In this document: positions 43,557 to 52,569 of the stretch, one piece after another
Position numbering within the stretch: the first letter of the stretch is position 1
How the letters are laid out: the number at the start of each line of letters is the position of its first letter
DNA from: Halanaerobiaceae bacterium
GTDB taxonomy: Bacteria > Bacillota > Halanaerobiia > Halanaerobiales > Halarsenatibacteraceae
Direction of reading: 5' to 3'
DNA: 58,667 nt
NCBI GenBank assembly: GCA_003553225.1
Contig: PWDW01000100.1
Coordinates: 1-58,667 of the forward strand
Made by a program: the position numbers and the translations under genes
Notes under the pieces: model-generated
The model's database searches: none
The model's input: only the letters and a program-made list of their open reading frames with translations
What the model was told of the DNA's origin: nothing

Positions 43557-44921
43557 ATGAGTATAGATATTGAATATAAGGGGAGTAAACTTGAATTATC
43601 AGAGCTGGTTTGTGACTGTGGAATAGAGCACACCCAGCCGGAGATGGATATTTATCTGGGCAGTGGAATTGTTGATCAGAGTGTAAAGTATATAGAGAAT
43701 GGTAATATTTCCGGGCGAAAAGTACTTATTGTAACCGATAATGTAGTATATGACCATGCAGAGAAATTTCGGGATATACTTCAGGAGGGAGGTTATAAAC
43801 CTGAAATCTGTCTGCTGGACCGGGAAGAGGAACTGGTCCCCGACCAGACAGCTCTGGGAGAGATCCTTTTGGCTCTGGATAAAGATATTGATTTTCTGGC
43901 CGCTGTAGGCTCCGGAACACTTAATGACCTGACACGCTATACAGCTTATCATACCGGCCGCCCTTTTGTAAGCCTGGGTACAGCACCATCTATGGATGGC
44001 TATACTTCAGTAATAGCTCCTCTGATATATAATGATCTCAAGGTGAATAAACCGGCCTTAAATCCGGAAGTTTTAATCCTGGATCTGGAAGTTATGCAGA
44101 CCGCCCCTTATGAATTAATTCTGGCCGGGTTTGGCGATGTTATTGGAAAATATATTGCTCTGGCTGACTGGAAGCTGGGTCAAATTATAAATGATGAAGA
44201 TTACTGCCCGGCTGTGGTGGAGATTATCCGGCAGGCAGTTGACAGGTGTATGAATAATGCTGATGCTATTGCCGGTCAGACTAAAACCGGGATTAAAAAT
44301 TTAATTGAAGCTTTAATTTTAGCCGGTCTTACCATATTAATTATTGACAATACCCGGCCGGTGTCTTCAATTGAACACGGGATGGGTCATTATCTGGAAA
44401 TGATGAAACTTTTGCAAAAAGAAAAGCCAGCCCGGCACGGGATAACTGTAGGTGTAACCACCGGTTATGCAGTTCAGATGTATGAACATTTCTTGAAACT
44501 GGATCCGGATAATATTAATATTGAACAAATTAAAAACAGCAGACCGGCTCACAAAGAATGGGAACAGCAGGTACTTGATAATTACGGGGATCGGCTGGGG
44601 TCTTTGATTCTAAAGAAAAATGCTCAGGGTTATCCTGACTGGCAGGAGCAGAAAAGAAGGATAGAAAAAGTCAGAAAGGAATGGCCTGAAATTAAAAGAG
44701 AAATGGAGTTTCTGCCTGGCTGGGAAGAGCTGAAGGGAGTTTATAAAAAACTGGGTTTCCCCCTCAGGGCCCAAAAGATAGGTGTTTCAGAAACTCTGAT
44801 AAAAAAGGCCCTGCTGTATGGCAAAGATTACCGGGACCGGTATACTGTTTTTAAAACTATGAGTGAACTGGGGCTACTGGGAGAATATACAGATAAAATA
44901 CTGGAGAATATGAAAAAGTAA
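43557..44921 (+). CDS. araM: sn-Glycerol-1-phosphate dehydrogenase, AraM family
   Basis: A 454-residue member of the iron-alcohol-dehydrogenase-like superfamily. AAVGSGTLNDLTRYTAY and SLGTAPSMDGYTSVIAPL are diagnostic of AraM/EgsA, and IEHGMGHYLEMM carries metal-ligand histidines. AraM reduces dihydroxyacetone phosphate to sn-glycerol-1-phosphate, the archaeal-type stereoisomer, used in Firmicutes for heptaprenylglyceryl phosphate. The length matches AraM with its C-terminal extension. A GGGGGAGC site precedes the ATG. It is alone here, without arabinose genes or pcrB, so its pathway partner must be elsewhere. Confidence 0.88.
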   Translation: MSIDIEYKGSKLELSELVCDCGIEHTQPEMDIYLGSGIVDQSVKYIENGNISGRKVLIVTDNVVYDHAEKFRDILQEGGYKPEICLLDREEELVPDQTALGEILLALDKDIDFLAAVGSGTLNDLTRYTAYHTGRPFVSLGTAPSMDGYTSVIAPLIYNDLKVNKPALNPEVLILDLEVMQTAPYELILAGFGDVIGKYIALADWKLGQIINDEDYCPAVVEIIRQAVDRCMNNADAIAGQTKTGIKNLIEALILAGLTILIIDNTRPVSSIEHGMGHYLEMMKLLQKEKPARHGITVGVTTGYAVQMYEHFLKLDPDNINIEQIKNSRPAHKEWEQQVLDNYGDRLGSLILKKNAQGYPDWQEQKRRIEKVRKEWPEIKREMEFLPGWEELKGVYKKLGFPLRAQKIGVSETLIKKALLYGKDYRDRYTVFKTMSELGLLGEYTDKILENMKK

Positions 44922-44963
44922 CCTTTTATTAAAAAAATCAGGGGTGGGGACTGTATTTGATAT

Positions 44964-45035
44964 AGTTTCGTGAATGAAGCAATAGCAACATATATCAATA
45001 TTTTTCACCAAAGGAAGTGGAGATGATCCTATTTT
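44964..45035 (+). repeat. Interspersed repeat copy C
   Basis: TTTCGTGAATGAAGCAATAG followed by the right arm CATATATCAATATTTTTCACC...GAAGTGGAGATGATCC, nearly identical to copies A and D. It lies between the convergent araM and small hypothetical gene, ending 15-20 nt from the latter's stop. Confidence 0.85.
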
Positions 45036-45049
45036 TATAAAAAATCCTG

Positions 45050-45343
45050 TTAAATCAAATCTATAGTCATGACCCTGTTGGTCCTGGTGATTACTTTAAT
45101 GTGGTCATATTGTTCTTCATATTCAACTTTTCCCCGCCCCACGCTAAAATCGGATTTATAATCCAGCCCATATATCAGATCACTGGATAGAGTGTGCAGA
45201 CATTCTATTTTTATCTTTTCTTCCATATTATCCCAGACAGTTTTTTTCATCTCCATAAATTCATTTATATCTTCAATCTCCCGGAGAGCACTGCTCAGCT
45301 CTTCAACAATATCCTCATAATCTCTCTGGAAACTGATCCCCAT
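45050..45343 (-). CDS. Hypothetical protein, 97 residues
   Basis: A small acidic, probably helical then beta-rich protein beginning MGISFQRDYEDIVEEL and ending VITRTNRVMTIDLI. A strong GGGAGGTG ribosome site about eight nt before the ATG supports that it is real. I do not recognise a family and see no transmembrane segment. It is convergent with araM and downstream of the PatB-like gene on the same strand, with a 143-nt gap. Confidence 0.7.
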   Translation of the reverse strand: MGISFQRDYEDIVEELSSALREIEDINEFMEMKKTVWDNMEEKIKIECLHTLSSDLIYGLDYKSDFSVGRGKVEYEEQYDHIKVITRTNRVMTIDLI

Positions 45344-45486
45344 GACAGCACACCTCCCTTATATTTCCATTCTCCCTTCAAGTCTATTCTATTATACTTA
45401 AGGATAATTGTTAAGGGAGAAATGAAAATATATTTGTCTTTATTCTTTTCACTGTCTTCAGGAATCAAATCCTAAAATAATTTTTG

Positions 45487-46644
45487 TCATAAAAATGATT
45501 TAAGATTGGCAGCAGCTTTTTGGAGACGGGAATGAGGACAGGCAATGTTTATTCTCATAAAACCTTCTCCTGCTTTACCAAAAGTATGTCCCGGAGTAAG
45601 TTTTAAATTGGCTTCAGTTTTCAGTTTATAGAAAAGTTTTTTACTGCTCATGTTCAGCTGCCGAAAATTTAGCCACACCAGGTAAGTACCTTCTGGTTTA
45701 ATGACCTGGATCTCCGGAATATTTTCTTCAATGAAATGCACAAGATAGGAAAGATTGTTATCCAGATAGGCCAGCAGTTCATTAAGCCAGGGTTCACCAT
45801 GTTTGTATACAGCTTTAGTTGCTTCGGCGGCCGGAATAGTAAGGTGCTCAAAATCAAATCTCTGCCTCTGGGAATGATAGATATTGCGCAGTTTTTCTCC
45901 GGGAATTATCATATTACCGGGCTGTAGTCCGGGACAGTTGAAGGTTTTGCTGGGTGAAGTACAGACCACCGTATTTTCAGCCAGCCTGGAGTCCAGGGCC
46001 GGCAGTGGTATATGTCGGTTACCGGTATAGATTAAATCAGAATGTATCTCATCGGAAATAATTGTAATATTATTTTCCAGACATATTTCTCCCAGCCGGG
46101 TTAGCTCTTCTTCCTTCCAGACTCTGCCCACTGGATTGTGGGGACTGCAGAGAATAAGCAGTCTTGTTTTTGAACTAATTTTTGCTTTTAGATCCCGAAA
46201 GTCCATAGTATAATAGCCATCTTCGTATTTAAGCGGGTTGGCAACAACCTGCCGCCCATTTTTCCTTATAAGAGGGAAAAAGGAGAAATAGACGGGAGGC
46301 TGAACAATAATCTCATCTCCGGGATTGGTTAAACCCTCGATGAGAAAACTGAGCCCGGAAAGAATACCCGGACTGATCTCAATCCATTCCTGTTTAATCT
46401 CCCAGCTGTGGCGTTTTTTCATCCAGTTTTTTATCTGTTGAAAATAATCTTTGCCTTCTCTGCGGTAACCATAGATCCCGTGTTCATTATTTTTTTGAAG
46501 TGCTTTTCTAAGACAGGGTGGTGAGCGGAAATCCATATCGGCCAGACTGAGAGCCAGCAGATCTTTCCTATCTTCATCCCACTTGATTGAACCGGAAGCC
46601 CGGCGGTTAATCGCACTGTCGAATTCATCTTTAAAGTTATCCAT
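45487..46644 (-). CDS. PatB/MalY-type PLP-dependent C-S lyase (aminotransferase fold)
   Basis: A 385-residue fold-type I PLP enzyme. The Schiff-base lysine motif SPSKTFNCPGL has Lys near residue 233, IISDEIHSDL carries the Asp that binds the pyridine nitrogen, and ILCSPHNPVGRVW binds the cofactor. The N-terminus with WDEDRKDLLALSLADMDF is typical of the PatB/MalY group, which cleaves cystathionine or cysteine to give pyruvate, ammonia and a thiol. An AGGAGCG site precedes the ATG. The gene stands alone on the minus strand next to the Mrp operon. Confidence 0.9.
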   Translation of the reverse strand: MDNFKDEFDSAINRRASGSIKWDEDRKDLLALSLADMDFRSPPCLRKALQKNNEHGIYGYRREGKDYFQQIKNWMKKRHSWEIKQEWIEISPGILSGLSFLIEGLTNPGDEIIVQPPVYFSFFPLIRKNGRQVVANPLKYEDGYYTMDFRDLKAKISSKTRLLILCSPHNPVGRVWKEEELTRLGEICLENNITIISDEIHSDLIYTGNRHIPLPALDSRLAENTVVCTSPSKTFNCPGLQPGNMIIPGEKLRNIYHSQRQRFDFEHLTIPAAEATKAVYKHGEPWLNELLAYLDNNLSYLVHFIEENIPEIQVIKPEGTYLVWLNFRQLNMSSKKLFYKLKTEANLKLTPGHTFGKAGEGFMRINIACPHSRLQKAAANLKSFL

Positions 46645-46786
46645 ATTATTCGCTCCTGTTGTATTATTTTATAATTATTAAGTGCTCAATAATAAATATA
46701 CCAGATTTTATTTTACGGGCAGCAAAATGTATATTCCAGGATTTATCACTAAAGCAGTATTATATATATTATGTATTTTTTAAGAT

Positions 46787-48382
46787 TCATCTCCAAAGCA
46801 GACTGATCCAGATGAAAAGAAGAATATTGAAAGCCCAGAACAGGTATCGCGACAGATCACCATTATGCCAGTAAGAAAATTTTTCTCCCACAAGCAGGTA
46901 GTATTTTTTGCTCTGCAGATAGGGGTCAAAATTTAAATATTTTCTGTGCTGAAATCCGGGCTCCAGCCCCAAAAAGTCCCGGGAGCCGACAAAATATCCG
47001 GCAACAAACAGCAGTCCGGCGATCAGGACCGGCTGCAGACTGCTCCAGAGAAAGTAAGGCTGGAAAAAGGAAAGCTCCAGAACAGTTTCCTCAAGTTCCA
47101 TAAGATTAAAAACAGGTTTCGGCCTTAAACCGGGAATAAAAATCACGGAAACCAGTATCAGCAGAGGGGCCTGCAGTGATAAAGGTGGTTTTTTTCTGAA
47201 AACCGTATTTCTTTTCTGCTTTTTTAAAAAAACTGAATAGAAAACCTTCAAAAAAACCAGAATAGTACCCACCTCGATCAGGGTTAACAGGATATAGGGA
47301 CCGGAGGTTAATCCTTCTTTGAGAATTATTTTGCTTATATAGCTGCCGGTCAAAGGCAGGCCGGCTGCGGCAGCAGAGGCCAGCAGAGTACAGACCATCG
47401 TGAATGGCATTTTGCCGGCCAATCCACCCAGCTGATCCAGCTTTTCCTTACCGGTGGCATAAATTATGATTCCTGAAATCATGAATAACAAAGTTTTATA
47501 GATTATATGGTTGGTTAAATACATCAATCCTCCAATTCTGCTTATCCAGGACCCGGATCCCATAGTGACCAGGACATATCCGAGCTTGGTGATTATACTG
47601 TAGCATAATATGGTCCGCAGTTTGTTTGCCCTCAGAGCCAGAATCACTCCCAGCAGGGCGGAGCAGCCTCCTCCCCAGATCAGAAAATTATGCGGCTCTA
47701 GAAGACGGAAAACACCGTAAATCCCAATTTTGGTTGTAAAGATGGCCAGAAAAACACTAATATGATAGGGTACCCGGGAATAAGTTCGGGGCAGCCAGGT
47801 ATGGACCCCGATAAAGGCCATTTTTATGCCCAGGGCCAGGATCAGCCAGGGCTGTCCGGCCTGCAGGGGAGCCAACATCAGGTGGCCGGTTTCTCCATAA
47901 TGAACCATTACAGCTCCCAGAAGGCTTAAGCCTCCGACCATATGCATCAGAAAGTAATATATTCCGGTTTTTTTTGTTCTTCGTTGTCTGGAGTTCAGGA
48001 TCAAAAAGAAGGAGCTGATAGTCATTAATTCCCAGAACACAAAAAAGGTGAGCAGGTCTCCGGCAAACACAACCATCAGGGAGCTTCCGGCATATAAAGG
48101 TGCCAGCAGATAAAATTTGCTCCCGGCAGAAAGGCGGGCAAAAAGAAGAGCACCCAGAGCGGCAAGGGTTAAAACCACACCCATTATTTGGGCCGGCCCA
48201 TCCACCCGAAACAGGAGTAATTCAAAATCGAGATAAGAAAAAGACCAGTAAGCTCCCGGATTTAAGGTGGGAATAATTACTAAGGCTGCCAGCCCAGAAA
48301 TTAATGCTATGAAAAACTTATATTTTTTTCTGGCCAAAAGAGAGCCCAAACCTCCGATAAGCAATATTATTCCTGGGTGCAT
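46787..48382 (-). CDS. MrpA/NuoL-like antiporter subunit (second MrpD-like protein)
   Basis: A 531-residue polytopic protein (about 14 helices) of the complex I/Mrp antiporter family. FFVFWELMTISSFFLI contains the helix-5 Glu and LGIKMAFIGVHTWLP the helix-7 Lys used for proton transfer. It is shorter than full MrpA and lacks its MbhD and MbhE regions, which are found in other genes upstream. It is the last gene of the minus-strand Mrp cluster, three nt after mrpD. It probably fills the place of the MrpA N-terminal half, but a second MrpD-type subunit is equally consistent. Confidence 0.85.
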   Translation of the reverse strand: MHPGIILLIGGLGSLLARKKYKFFIALISGLAALVIIPTLNPGAYWSFSYLDFELLLFRVDGPAQIMGVVLTLAALGALLFARLSAGSKFYLLAPLYAGSSLMVVFAGDLLTFFVFWELMTISSFFLILNSRQRRTKKTGIYYFLMHMVGGLSLLGAVMVHYGETGHLMLAPLQAGQPWLILALGIKMAFIGVHTWLPRTYSRVPYHISVFLAIFTTKIGIYGVFRLLEPHNFLIWGGGCSALLGVILALRANKLRTILCYSIITKLGYVLVTMGSGSWISRIGGLMYLTNHIIYKTLLFMISGIIIYATGKEKLDQLGGLAGKMPFTMVCTLLASAAAAGLPLTGSYISKIILKEGLTSGPYILLTLIEVGTILVFLKVFYSVFLKKQKRNTVFRKKPPLSLQAPLLILVSVIFIPGLRPKPVFNLMELEETVLELSFFQPYFLWSSLQPVLIAGLLFVAGYFVGSRDFLGLEPGFQHRKYLNFDPYLQSKKYYLLVGEKFSYWHNGDLSRYLFWAFNILLFIWISLLWR

Positions 48383-48385
48383 TTT

Positions 48386-49864
48386 TTAACCTCCCGGAAA
48401 CAGTTCAATAAAGTTAATACTTTCCATTAAATGATGGGGTATCTTATTTATAATTTTAAGCGGCAGGGAAGGAACCAGGCCCAAAATCAGACATAGAGAA
48501 CTTAAAAGCAGAGCCGGAGCCTTCAGTGACCACAAACCAGCTGGATCATATTTTTTTATTTCGGATGAACCTTTCTTAGAGTAAAGGATGGTGAATATTT
48601 TTAGATAATAGATCAAAGACAAAAAACTGCCCAGCAGAATGATCAGGGCCGGCAGAAATTGTTCTGATTCCAGGGTGGCCTGCAGCAGCAGCAGTTTACT
48701 GACAAAACCATTAAATGGCGGTAGACCTACTATGGCCAGCCCCGAGATCACAAAAGCGGCAGAGACCAGGGGCAGACTGGAGCCCAGGCCCTGAAAATCA
48801 TTTATATTTCTGCTTCTGGCCTTTATAATAATCAGACCTGCCGAGAAGAAAAGAGCTCCCTTCATGAGGGCATGATTTAACATATGGAGACTGCCCCCGA
48901 TCAGGCCCGCCTCTGTTGCCAGGGCCGGACCAATAATAATGTAGCCCATTTGGGCAACACTGGAATAGGCTAAAAGACGCATTATATTATCCTGCTGATA
49001 GGCTGTTATATGACCTACAATAATGGTGAGGGCTCCCAGCATAATCAGCAGGCCAGTTATTCCACCACTTTGTATGAGTTCTGGATTTAAAAAAAGATAC
49101 AATATCCTGAGTAGAGCCAGTAAAGGAGCATTAATAACCAGGCCTGATGATAGTACATTATAAGGCAGGGGAGCCCCGGTATAGCTGTCAGGAAGCCAGG
49201 TGTGCAGGGGGACAAGAGCTATCTTAAGTCCAAAACCAAACACAAAAAAAGTAATTATAGTTTTTTGAATAAGCTCCGGTATTAGATGAAATTCACGGGC
49301 AATTCCGGCCAGACCAAGGTGACCGGTTCCCTGATAGGTTAAAATAATTCCGGCCAGCACAAAAAGCCCTCCAATTGTGCCCGGTATAATATATTTAAGA
49401 GTTCCTTCTATGCTGGCATCTTTTTTGGGTATGGCCACCAGAGCATAGGAGGCAATAGAGGTAATTTCAAAAAAGACAAACAGATTAAAAAGATCAGCTG
49501 TAATGACCATTCCTGAAATACCGGCCGTGAGTATAAACAGAAGTATATAATATTTGGCTTCATTATGGTCCACCCATCTCCAGGAATAAATTACAGCCAG
49601 AGGTACCAGCAGCCCGGTGAGAGAAAGCATTAATACTGAGAAGGAATCTACCAGCAAAAAAATTCCCAGTCTGTCCCAGTCCCCGGGGCTATAAAGGAGT
49701 GGTTCAAACAGAGCCTGCCGGGATATCCAGAAAATGAGACCTGAATGCAGCAGTACACTAACCAGAATCAGTGAACGGCTGTAGGTTTTCTTGAAGAAAT
49801 ATAATATGCCCAGCAGGAAGGCTGTGCCCAGCGGCAGGACCACCAGATATATTATGGCATTCAT
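48386..49864 (-). CDS. mrpD: Mrp Na+/H+ antiporter subunit D
   Basis: A 492-residue polytopic membrane protein. FVFFEITSIASYALVAI (helix 5 Glu), FGFGLKIALVPLHTWLPDSY (helix 7 Lys) and MRLLAYSSVAQMGYI are the conserved antiporter blocks. It moves protons or sodium as part of the multi-subunit Mrp complex in the cytoplasmic membrane. It is separated from mrpC by 366 nt without a gene, so it and the following gene may have their own transcript. Confidence 0.93.
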   Translation of the reverse strand: MNAIIYLVVLPLGTAFLLGILYFFKKTYSRSLILVSVLLHSGLIFWISRQALFEPLLYSPGDWDRLGIFLLVDSFSVLMLSLTGLLVPLAVIYSWRWVDHNEAKYYILLFILTAGISGMVITADLFNLFVFFEITSIASYALVAIPKKDASIEGTLKYIIPGTIGGLFVLAGIILTYQGTGHLGLAGIAREFHLIPELIQKTIITFFVFGFGLKIALVPLHTWLPDSYTGAPLPYNVLSSGLVINAPLLALLRILYLFLNPELIQSGGITGLLIMLGALTIIVGHITAYQQDNIMRLLAYSSVAQMGYIIIGPALATEAGLIGGSLHMLNHALMKGALFFSAGLIIIKARSRNINDFQGLGSSLPLVSAAFVISGLAIVGLPPFNGFVSKLLLLQATLESEQFLPALIILLGSFLSLIYYLKIFTILYSKKGSSEIKKYDPAGLWSLKAPALLLSSLCLILGLVPSLPLKIINKIPHHLMESINFIELFPGG

Positions 49865-50230
49865 GGTTTTAGGTACTCCTTTTTAGAACAGTTTTTCAAA
49901 TCAAGCTCTATATAAGTTACTTAAATGGCCGATAAAATAATCATCTGATGAACTATAATCAGTTGAGGAGCCATAATCATCAATTAGTGGTGTTAAAATA
50001 TTTTCACTGATTATTGGAAATAAATTTTTAACAGAAATTTGTTTGTATAAGCAGTTAAAGGATTTCCGGAGTCTACTGGTATAATAAATTATTGAATTTC
50101 AGAAACTTCAAGGGCCTTTTATATAAGTGATGACCGGGGGACAACAGAGGTATAACCGAAAGTAGATTCAGGAAGATAACAAGAAAATAAAGTGTTTTTT
50201 AACTTCCTTTTGGGTATAATATTTAGGTTA
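49865..50230. other. Gene-free gap inside the Mrp cluster (366 nt)
   Basis: AT-rich sequence between mrpC and mrpD. The motif ATAATCA occurs several times around 49938-49982, but I see no gene, terminator or confident promoter. Confidence 0.5.
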
Positions 50231-50566
50231 TTAACCCCTGAGATTCTTGATCTCATGTATGCTGCAGGTGCCATACCTTTTATGTATTTTTATAATTATT
50301 GCCAGCAGGAAGGCGGTGGTGCTGGCCGAAATAACAATAGCCGTCAGGGCCAGGGCCTGGGGCAGGGGATCAACCACCTGCTCAAGTTCCTGATTAAGTA
50401 TAGGTGCCGCTGCTCCGGGACGGAATCCCGCTGATATGAGCAGCAGTATAAGGGCTGATTCTATAATATTAATACCAATAACGATTTTTATCAGATTTTC
50501 TTTTATCAATATGGTGTAAATGCCCAGTATAATTAAAATACCTGTAGTGATATATGCCGGCAGCAT
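50231..50566 (-). CDS. mrpC: Mrp Na+/H+ antiporter subunit C (NuoK-like)
   Basis: A 111-residue protein with three transmembrane helices. IVIGINIIESALILLLIS carries the helix-2 Glu, and DPLPQALALTAIVISAS is the conserved block of MrpC/MnhC. It lies one nt after mrpB, so translation is coupled. The C-terminal tail after HKRYGT is charged and cytoplasmic. Confidence 0.93.
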   Translation of the reverse strand: MLPAYITTGILIILGIYTILIKENLIKIVIGINIIESALILLLISAGFRPGAAAPILNQELEQVVDPLPQALALTAIVISASTTAFLLAIIIKIHKRYGTCSIHEIKNLRG

Positions 50567-50567
50567 A

Positions 50568-51290
50568 TTATTCCTCCTTAATCAGGCTGTTGAATATGGT
50601 GGATAGTCCGGCCCCAACTTTTAGACCCACAATTATATTGAGGTGGGGTATAATTCCGGCACTGATTAAAGTTCCAGCCTCCCCCAGACTTATACCGGAC
50701 CGTCCACTGGCCAAAAAGGTGCTTCCCCGTAGGATACCCATAAATCCAGCAATAAGAAACATAAGTGCTCCCACATTTTCCACCAGAGATTTATAGGAGG
50801 GGGGTACTTTTTGTTCAGTATAGGAAATTCCATAGGTAATAGTAAGCAGGATAGGAATAGTCGCCAGAACCACCCCACCTGTAAATCCACCTCCTGGTGA
50901 AAGGTGGCCAAATATTATAAGATATACGCCCATTATGGCCATTACAGGAAGTATCAATGATATAATTTGATAGACAATGATGGTGAATTCGGACTGCAGC
51001 AGGGGAGTTCTCCTTTTGGGCAGCAGAAAAGCCAGAGCTGCCGCAGCACTCAAAATTACGGTAGCTTCGCCCAGAGTATCAAAAGCCCGGTAATCAAAAA
51101 GAATTCCGGTTACCAAATTGACAGCTCCAGTTTCTTCTACCCCATGATGGATATAATGGGAGCTGATTTCGGGAATCACGGTAAATTCAGATATATGGTA
51201 GAGTATGGTAATCAGCAGTCCCCCTAAAATCAGGATAAGTATTTTTTTATACCAGGTAATAAAGCTGCCATGAGAGTCTTTGTTTATCAT
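50568..51290 (-). CDS. mrpB: Mrp antiporter subunit B fused to an MbhE-like (MrpA C-terminal) domain
   Basis: A 240-residue protein, about 100 residues longer than a typical MrpB. The C-terminal half has the MnhB block FGHLSPGGGFTGGVVLA. The N-terminal half contains VNLVTGILFDYRAFDTLGE, which matches the end of classical MrpA (the MbhE domain). So the last part of MrpA appears fused to MrpB here. It precedes mrpC by one nt and is separated from the MbhD-like gene by a 399-nt gap. Confidence 0.88.
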   Translation of the reverse strand: MINKDSHGSFITWYKKILILILGGLLITILYHISEFTVIPEISSHYIHHGVEETGAVNLVTGILFDYRAFDTLGEATVILSAAAALAFLLPKRRTPLLQSEFTIIVYQIISLILPVMAIMGVYLIIFGHLSPGGGFTGGVVLATIPILLTITYGISYTEQKVPPSYKSLVENVGALMFLIAGFMGILRGSTFLASGRSGISLGEAGTLISAGIIPHLNIIVGLKVGAGLSTIFNSLIKEE

Positions 51291-51689
51291 TTAAAATACT
51301 CCTTATATAGTATGGTTAAAGGTGTTTGGGGTAAATTTTTTCATAAATATTTTTGAGTTTTCATCCATTTTAGTTGATAGCTGTAAATTGTGATTACTTT
51401 CATGCAGAAATAAATCCTATATTAATGAAGAAATAAATACCAATATTTTAATTGAGACAGCCAAAATTATTTAATTGTGGTCTACACTGTTTTTTTACCT
51501 AAATCGATTAAGGACCCAACACATTTTTACTTTTATTAGTTTCCCTAATTTCAAAAAGGATATGGAAAAGTTTCAAATTTAATAAGATGTATTTTAAAGT
51601 ATCTTTAAGTATAAAGCATAACAAAAGAAGTATAATAAAAGTATATTAATATTAAGTATCCTTAAGTTAAATTTTGATTTCACATAGAT
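51291..51689. other. Gene-free gap inside the Mrp cluster with AAGTAT direct repeats (399 nt)
   Basis: The region is AT-rich. AAGTATCTTTAAGT at 51597-51610 and AAGTATCCTTAAGT at 51654-51667 are near-identical direct repeats 57 bp apart, with further AAGTAT copies between them. It may hold a promoter for mrpB-mrpC or a transcript end after the MbhD-like gene. No gene is seen. Confidence 0.5.
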
Positions 51690-51953
51690 TCAGGATTCGT
51701 TTTGGGATTCACTGTCTTCGAGATCACAGGTTTTATTGATGGCAATTATGAAAAAGGTGGTGGTAATCCCGGCCGCGATTACGGCTTCGGCCAGAGCCAC
51801 ATCCGGGGCCTGTAAAAAAACGAAAATTATAACCAGCAGACCACTGAACACCGAGAGGCTGATTAAGGAATTGATAAGATTTTCAGAAAATACTGCAGCC
51901 GCAGCTGAGCCTACTAAAAAGAATAACAGCAGATAAAAAATTATATTATTCAT
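51690..51953 (-). CDS. MbhD/MrpA C-terminal-like subunit (DUF4040)
   Basis: About 87 residues, three helices, with LQAPDVALAEAVIAAGITT, the conserved block of the MbhD part of MrpA. ATG 51953 overlaps the mrpG stop by 8 nt; the frame is open upstream to 52082, but that part is only the mrpG region in another frame. In hydrogenase Mbh complexes this domain is a separate subunit as well. The C-terminal tail is acidic. Confidence 0.88.
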   Translation of the reverse strand: MNNIIFYLLLFFLVGSAAAAVFSENLINSLISLSVFSGLLVIIFVFLQAPDVALAEAVIAAGITTTFFIIAINKTCDLEDSESQNES

Positions 51954-52308
51954 CGGACTGCTCCTTTCCGGTTTCTTTTTTTGAGGACAGCTGTCCGGGG
52001 CTAACCGGCAGGTGACCGGAGTGAAAGGCTGATCGGGCCAGTGCGTGAACTGCTGTGGGGTTAATTGCAAACAGTACGGCAATCAGAAGCAGTAATTTTA
52101 GTGATACCGGGCTGAGCCCCTCATATATTATAAAACCAATAAAAATAGACCCTCCTCCAGCTACCAGACATTTTGAACCGGCATGCAGGCGGGTGAAAAA
52201 GTCCGGAAAACGGATCATGCCTATAGCTGTACTTATCAAAAAAAAAGTGCCGGACAGAATAAAATAATAAAATAATAAAACCCGTAAAAAATGAAGAAAA
52301 TCATTCAC
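51946..52308 (-). CDS. mrpG: Mrp Na+/H+ antiporter subunit G
   Basis: A 120-residue protein with three helices. GMIRFPDFFTRLHAGSKC is the typical MrpG/MnhG block, and NPTAVHALARSAFHSG is the conserved C-terminal part. Its start overlaps the mrpF stop by four nt, and its end overlaps the MbhD-like gene by 8 nt, so these genes are translationally coupled. Confidence 0.92.
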   Translation of the reverse strand: MNDFLHFLRVLLFYYFILSGTFFLISTAIGMIRFPDFFTRLHAGSKCLVAGGGSIFIGFIIYEGLSPVSLKLLLLIAVLFAINPTAVHALARSAFHSGHLPVSPGQLSSKKETGKEQSDE

Positions 52309-52565
52309 CTGGATTCACTCCCGGTTTTCCCAAAATATTTGGCCATGATCAGGATATCAATGAACAGCAGCAGCCCGTAAACTAAAGCTACATCCATGAA
52401 AATCTGGCGCTCAAAATAATAGCTCATAAAAACCAGGATCACCAAAAACATTATTCCAATGGAGTCCACAGCGGCTATGCGGTCAAAAACAGAAGGTCCC
52501 TTTAGCACCCGGTAAAAAGCAGCTATAGCGGCAAGTAAATTCACAATAATAATTATTCCCAGCAT
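52305..52565 (-). CDS. mrpF: Mrp Na+/H+ antiporter subunit F
   Basis: About 86 residues with three helices. YRVLKGPSVFDRIAAVDSIG is the MrpF/MnhF signature, and FMDVALVYGLLLFIDIL the C-terminal helix. I use ATG 52565, four nt after the mrpE stop; the frame extends to 52625 within mrpE. Confidence 0.92.
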   Translation of the reverse strand: MLGIIIIVNLLAAIAAFYRVLKGPSVFDRIAAVDSIGIMFLVILVFMSYYFERQIFMDVALVYGLLLFIDILIMAKYFGKTGSESR

Positions 52566-52569
52566 TATT

